In this document: positions 6,434 to 9,754 of the stretch, piece by piece | Numbering within the stretch: position 1 is the stretch's first letter | Layout of the letters: each line of letters begins with the position of its first letter | Assembly (NCBI GenBank): GCA_031394735.1 | Contig: JANMXI010000019.1 | Coordinates: 1-9,754 of the forward strand | DNA length: 9,754 nucleotides | Reading direction: 5' to 3' | Source of the DNA: TMP-86 sp031394735 | GTDB lineage: Bacteria; Pseudomonadota; Gammaproteobacteria; Steroidobacterales; Steroidobacteraceae | Notes under the pieces: model-generated | What the model saw: only the letters and a program-made list of their open reading frames with translations | Told to the model about the DNA's origin: nothing | Databases searched by the model: none | Made by a program: the position numbers and the translations under genes

Positions 6434-7758
6434 GGCTTGGGATTCCCCGGCAAGGTTCCCACTTCCACGAGAACCATCTTGTCCGGGTCCAGATATTTGC
6501 GAATCGCGGCATTCACCTGTTCAAGTGTCAGAGCGCGAATCGCCTCGGGGTATCGATCCAGCCAGGTCAGGTCCAGTCCGCGCTGCGCGGTGGTCAGCAA
6601 CGTGCCCGCCAAACCACCGGTGGTGGACAGCCCGACCTGATATGTGCCGACCAGGCTTTGCTTGCGCTCGGCCAATTCCTCAGCCCGAATGCCATCGCTC
6701 CACCATTTGCGCAGCTCACGTCGCGTCGAGGCCAGACCCTTGTCCAGCAATTGCGGCGCAAACGAGGCTGAAATGCCGAACGCGCCGTCATTGTAGGTAT
6801 CGTCGCTGATGCCGGCGCCGATGCCGTAGGTGAGCCCTTCCTTGTCGCGCACGGTCGACATCAATCGCCCCGTGAAACCCGTGCCGAGCACGGCAGTGCC
6901 GACCCGAAGCGCAAGCGTATCGGGATCTTGGTAGCGCAACCCGGTGGTCTGCCCGAGCAGGATGGAAACGCTGGGCTTGCCCTCCAGCACGACGGTCTGA
7001 GTTTGCGTTGGCGCCGCAGGACGCACCGTTGCTGGACTGGTCAGCGGCGCGAGGCCACCGGTCCAACCGCCGAACGCGCGTTTCACCGCTTGGCGTACGA
7101 CGGGCTCGCGAACATCGCCGACGAATACGAGGATCAGACTGGCCGGCCCGTAGTGCGTCTCGTGAAACGCTTTCACCTGCGCCAAGGTCGCCGTGCGCGC
7201 CGATTGCAGCAGTTGGTCGATGGACAGCGGATGAGTGGGATGCCCGGCTGGAAACAGCGCGCGATTGAAGGCATCGCGCGCGCGGTAGCTGCTGTTATCG
7301 ATGGAACTGCGGACCGCGCCGATGAGCTGCTGGCGCACTCTTTCCAATTCCTCCGCTTTGAACGACGGCTGACGCAACTGCTCGGCGATCAGTTCGACCA
7401 CCAGCGGCAAGTCCTTCGCCAGACAGCGCGCACGGATGTCCACGGTTTGAGTGTCGACATTGAAACTGATGGTCGCGCCCACGCTCTCCAGCCGCTGCGC
7501 AATGGCAAACTTGTCCTGCTTGAGGGTGCCGCGGTCCAGCATCATGCCGGTCAGGGTCGGGATGGCCGCCGAATCGGCGGCAGCGAAGGCATCGCCGGCA
7601 GGAAACGACCCGACGATGGTGACCACGTCTTTGATGGCGGTACGGTAGGCAATCACGTCGATGCCGCCTTCGCGCACGCGTACCACCTTGTCGGCGATGC
7701 CGGCCTGCGCGGAGATCGCGCAGCCGAGAAACAGCGCAGCCAGGAAAAAGTGTTTCAT
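6430..7758 (-). CDS. M16-family peptidase homologue, non-catalytic partner subunit
   Basis: This 442-residue protein has a signal peptide (MKHFFLAALFLG…AQA, cleavage near 19-20), so it is probably periplasmic. It contains the two-lobed M16 fold: an N-terminal M16 domain (about 22-175) and a C-terminal one (about 185-435). The zinc motif HxxEH is absent; the matching position reads LTGMMLDRG near 69-77. It retains the substrate-binding Arg/Tyr pair of the partner subunit, Arg304 and Tyr311 in STVRDKEGLTYG. This is the classic division of labour in bacterial M16B pairs, where one subunit carries zinc and the other the Arg/Tyr site. Its ATG overlaps the stop of the catalytic subunit as ATGA (7758-7755), so the two are probably made in equal amounts and form a heterodimer. 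Its own stop overlaps the TTG start of the binding-protein gene. Confidence 0.88.
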   Translation of the reverse strand: MKHFFLAALFLGCAISAQAGIADKVVRVREGGIDVIAYRTAIKDVVTIVGSFPAGDAFAAADSAAIPTLTGMMLDRGTLKQDKFAIAQRLESVGATISFNVDTQTVDIRARCLAKDLPLVVELIAEQLRQPSFKAEELERVRQQLIGAVRSSIDNSSYRARDAFNRALFPAGHPTHPLSIDQLLQSARTATLAQVKAFHETHYGPASLILVFVGDVREPVVRQAVKRAFGGWTGGLAPLTSPATVRPAAPTQTQTVVLEGKPSVSILLGQTTGLRYQDPDTLALRVGTAVLGTGFTGRLMSTVRDKEGLTYGIGAGISDDTYNDGAFGISASFAPQLLDKGLASTRRELRKWWSDGIRAEELAERKQSLVGTYQVGLSTTGGLAGTLLTTAQRGLDLTWLDRYPEAIRALTLEQVNAAIRKYLDPDKMVLVEVGTLPGNPKP

Positions 7759-9131
7759 GGTTGCGGGCTCGCAGTGGTGGGGACGTACCAGCCGGTCGTA
7801 CTCTGGTCTATCGTGAAATATTTCTTGGCGACGCGCTGCACATCGGCAGCGGTGACCTGCCCGATCGCCTGCGGAAATCGCGCATACAACGTCCAGTCGC
7901 CGACGGACACAAACTCGTTGAGTTCACTGACCACGCCCGCCGTGCCGTCGCGCTTGAATGCTTCCTCGGCGAGCGTCTGTTGCTTCACGCGCTCGATCTC
8001 AGCCTGCGTCACGCCGCCGGTCTTGATGCCCTCCAGAGCCGCCCACAGCGCCTTCTCCACGTCTTCGGGTTTGGCATCCGGCGCCAGACTGGCGTACAGC
8101 ATATGCAACGACAGGTCGTGGGAAACGTTCACGCCCGCCCCGGCATTGAGCGCCAGACCACGATCCACCAGTTCCTTGTACAGGCGCGCATTCTTGCCGT
8201 CGCTGAGAATGGCATCGAGCACCGCCAGTGGCGCCTGATCCGCATCGCGGCCGATGGGCACTTTGTGCGCGATCAATACGGTACCCAGTTCGCCGGGTCG
8301 CTTCACGGTCACGCGCCGCGCACCGGTTTGCTCTGGCTCTTCGGTGTACAGGGCCGGAATTGGCTGCGGCGAGGACGGATACACGCCGTAATATTTCTTC
8401 ACCAGTTGCAGCAACGGCACCGGGTCGACATCGCCGGCAGCGATGACGGTGGCATTGTTGGGCCAGTAGAACGCATCGTAGAACTCGCGCAGTTTGGCGA
8501 TGGGCACGTGCTCGATGTCGCTGCGCCAGCCGATGGTCGAATGATGATACGGCAGCGCCTGGTATGCCGCCGCCGTGACCTCTTCCATCAGCACATTGTC
8601 CGGATCGTTCTTGCCGCGTTCGAATTCGTTGCGCACCACCGTCATCTCGGCCTGGCGGTCCGACTCGTGCAGCCACAAGTTGCGCATGCGGTCGGCTTCG
8701 ACTGCGACGTAGCCGTCGAGCGAGTCCCGACCTACGGTGGCAAAATAATTGGTGCGGTCAAGCGAGGTCGTGGCATTGTAGTTGCCGCCCACCCGCTCCA
8801 GATATTGTTTCAGGCTGTTACCAGCGGCGTCGTTGTAGCGGTCGCTGCCCTTGAACATCAGGTGTTCGAGCAGATGGGTTGAGCCAGTGCTGCCGGTGAC
8901 TTCATTGCGCGAACCCACGCGATAGGTCACATCGAAGGTGACGACGGGAGCGGATGGATCTTTAGCGATCAGCACGGTGAGGCCGTTGCTGTCCAATCGG
9001 TATTCGTCGATGCCGCCGGCCGACTGAACGTACGTGAACCCCGCGACGACCGCTTTTGCCGATGTGGCAGCTCCGCTCGACCCGGGCAACAAGGCGACGA
9101 GCAGGCCCGCCGCGACGACTATTGATTTCAT
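7755..9131 (-). CDS. M16-family zinc metallopeptidase, catalytic subunit
   Basis: This 458-residue secreted zinc protease has a signal peptide-like N-terminus (MKSIVVAAGLLVALLPGSSGAA). The inverted zinc motif is His86-Leu-Leu-Glu89-His90 (THLLEHLMFKG): His86 and His90 bind zinc and Glu89 activates water. The third ligand is most likely Glu169 in VVRNEFERGKNDPDN, 78 residues after His90 (the family norm is about 76). Further M16 marks are GGNYNATTSLDRTNYF (115-130) and PYHHSTIGWRSDIE. The C-terminal half contains KRPGELGTVLIAH and ARLYKELVDRGLA. It probably degrades peptides in the periplasm together with the next gene. It starts 3 bp after the paaZ stop codon with only a weak ribosome site, suggesting coupled translation. 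The substrate is unknown. Confidence 0.9.
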   Translation of the reverse strand: MKSIVVAAGLLVALLPGSSGAATSAKAVVAGFTYVQSAGGIDEYRLDSNGLTVLIAKDPSAPVVTFDVTYRVGSRNEVTGSTGSTHLLEHLMFKGSDRYNDAAGNSLKQYLERVGGNYNATTSLDRTNYFATVGRDSLDGYVAVEADRMRNLWLHESDRQAEMTVVRNEFERGKNDPDNVLMEEVTAAAYQALPYHHSTIGWRSDIEHVPIAKLREFYDAFYWPNNATVIAAGDVDPVPLLQLVKKYYGVYPSSPQPIPALYTEEPEQTGARRVTVKRPGELGTVLIAHKVPIGRDADQAPLAVLDAILSDGKNARLYKELVDRGLALNAGAGVNVSHDLSLHMLYASLAPDAKPEDVEKALWAALEGIKTGGVTQAEIERVKQQTLAEEAFKRDGTAGVVSELNEFVSVGDWTLYARFPQAIGQVTAADVQRVAKKYFTIDQSTTGWYVPTTASPQP

Positions 9132-9134
9132 GCC

Positions 9135-9754
9135 CTAGATGGTACCTGGATTGGCGTCCTCGCTCACCATGGTCAAGACATCGTAGGTCGCCACGGGTTC
9201 ACCCAGTTGATTGGTGATTTCAGTGTCCCAGGCCACTTCGCCGTACCCCTTGTCCGCCCGCAGGGTCTTCTGCTTGCAGGTCAGCCGCACCTGGATGCTG
9301 TCACCGGCCTTGACCGGTTTGATGAATCGCAGCGCGTCGATCCCGTAATTGGCCAGCACCGGGCCGTAATCCGGATCCACGAACAAGCCGGCGGCGGCTG
9401 AAATCAGAAAGTAGCCGTGCGCGACGCGGGCGCCGAAGAAGGGATTGCGCGCCGCCAATTCCTCGTTCATGTGCGCATAAAACGTATCGCCGGTCAGGGC
9501 GGCAAATCGCTCGATATCCTCGATCGTCACCTGACGCGAGCCGGAGGTGAAGGTGTCGCCGATACTCAGATCGTGAAACGGCTTGCGGAAGGGATGTCGG
9601 CCCGGATTCACCTGCGACGCACCCTTGATCCATCGACCGGTGATGCGCGCCAGCGTCTGCGGTGATCCCTGCAACGCCGTGCGCTGCATGTAGTGCATGA
9701 CGCCACGCGATCCGCCGAGTTCCTCGCCACCGCCGGCGCGACCCGGGCCGCCGT
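9135..9754 (-). CDS. paaZ: PaaZ C-terminal part: (R)-specific oxepin-CoA hydratase domain (5'-truncated by the window)
   Basis: PaaZ is a cytoplasmic fusion enzyme of phenylacetate degradation. Its MaoC-like hydratase domain opens the oxepin-CoA ring and its aldehyde dehydrogenase domain oxidises the resulting semialdehyde. The reading frame stays open to the window edge, so the ATG at 9698 is internal. The 18 codons before it read GGPGRAGGGEELGGSRGV, which with the following HYMQRTALQGSP is the characteristic end of the PaaZ dehydrogenase domain. The hydratase domain then shows the D-x4-H dyad in GDTFYAHMNEE (Asp71 and His76 counted from the internal Met), followed by FFGARVAHGYFL and LANYGIDALRFIKPVKAGDSI. 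About 205 of the roughly 680 residues of a full PaaZ are visible. It is the first visible gene of the minus-strand run, 3 bp before the M16 gene. A PaaZ-like fusion of another pathway is the main alternative. Confidence 0.88.
   Translation of the reverse strand, partial: GGPGRAGGGEELGGSRGVMHYMQRTALQGSPQTLARITGRWIKGASQVNPGRHPFRKPFHDLSIGDTFTSGSRQVTIEDIERFAALTGDTFYAHMNEELAARNPFFGARVAHGYFLISAAAGLFVDPDYGPVLANYGIDALRFIKPVKAGDSIQVRLTCKQKTLRADKGYGEVAWDTEITNQLGEPVATYDVLTMVSEDANPGTI

Noticed and set aside
6928..8882. Long plus-strand open frames antisense to the two M16 genes (6928-8238 and 7761-8882)
   Set aside because: Their translations are rich in Arg, His and Gln without family motifs, as expected for frames opposite GC-rich coding sequence; the minus-strand M16 proteins carry clear motifs.
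9135..9698. A stand-alone 187-residue MaoC-like dehydratase starting at ATG 9698
   Set aside because: The frame continues upstream without a stop to the window edge and encodes the PaaZ dehydrogenase-domain ending, so this ATG is internal.

Overview
The window looks like chromosomal DNA of a GC-rich proteobacterium. The proteins most resemble gammaproteobacterial families (PotF/PotH/PotI, PuuC, PaaZ). I cannot name the species; a Steroidobacter/Xanthomonadales-like gammaproteobacterium is only a guess. Coding density is high, and I see no mobile element, CRISPR array, rRNA or tRNA.

Layout, left to right. (1) Bases 1-73 lie beyond the end of the aldehyde dehydrogenase gene and may hold the first codons of another minus-strand gene. 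(2) A minus-strand pair follows: a TetR/BetI-type regulator (1609-2568) and, 35 bp downstream, a PuuC-like aldehyde dehydrogenase (74-1573). (3) Diverging from the regulator is the plus-strand permease pair potH-potI (2631-4389, 4 bp apart). The roughly 60-bp divergent gap holds a near-perfect 20-bp palindrome, a strong operator candidate. (4) A 223-bp convergent gap (4390-4612) has no gene but several inverted repeats. (5) On the minus strand from the right edge come the 3' end of paaZ (runs off the window), a catalytic M16 metalloprotease, its non-catalytic M16 partner and a PotF-like binding protein. These four genes touch or overlap and look like one operon. A small HD-domain protein with a six-ligand di-metal signature follows after a 129-bp gap.

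How the parts fit. PotF, PotH and PotI would form the periplasmic and membrane parts of a polyamine-type ABC importer, but no PotG ATPase is present here. The binding protein has lost one acidic ligand-binding residue of PotF, so its substrate may not be putrescine. PuuC-type dehydrogenases oxidise aldehydes derived from polyamines, and the TetR protein probably controls both the dehydrogenase and the permeases. The HD protein resembles the MIOX/PhnZ family of di-iron oxygenases and could act on the imported compound or its product. The PaaZ end and the M16 pair have no obvious biochemical link to this, apart from sharing transcription with the binding protein.

The most unusual items are the 95-residue C-terminal tail of the TetR regulator, which reads like a Rieske oxygenase N-terminal domain with its iron-sulfur loops removed; the HD oxygenase candidate; the split, ATPase-less transporter with an altered binding site; and the coupling of that binding protein to a periplasmic protease pair.
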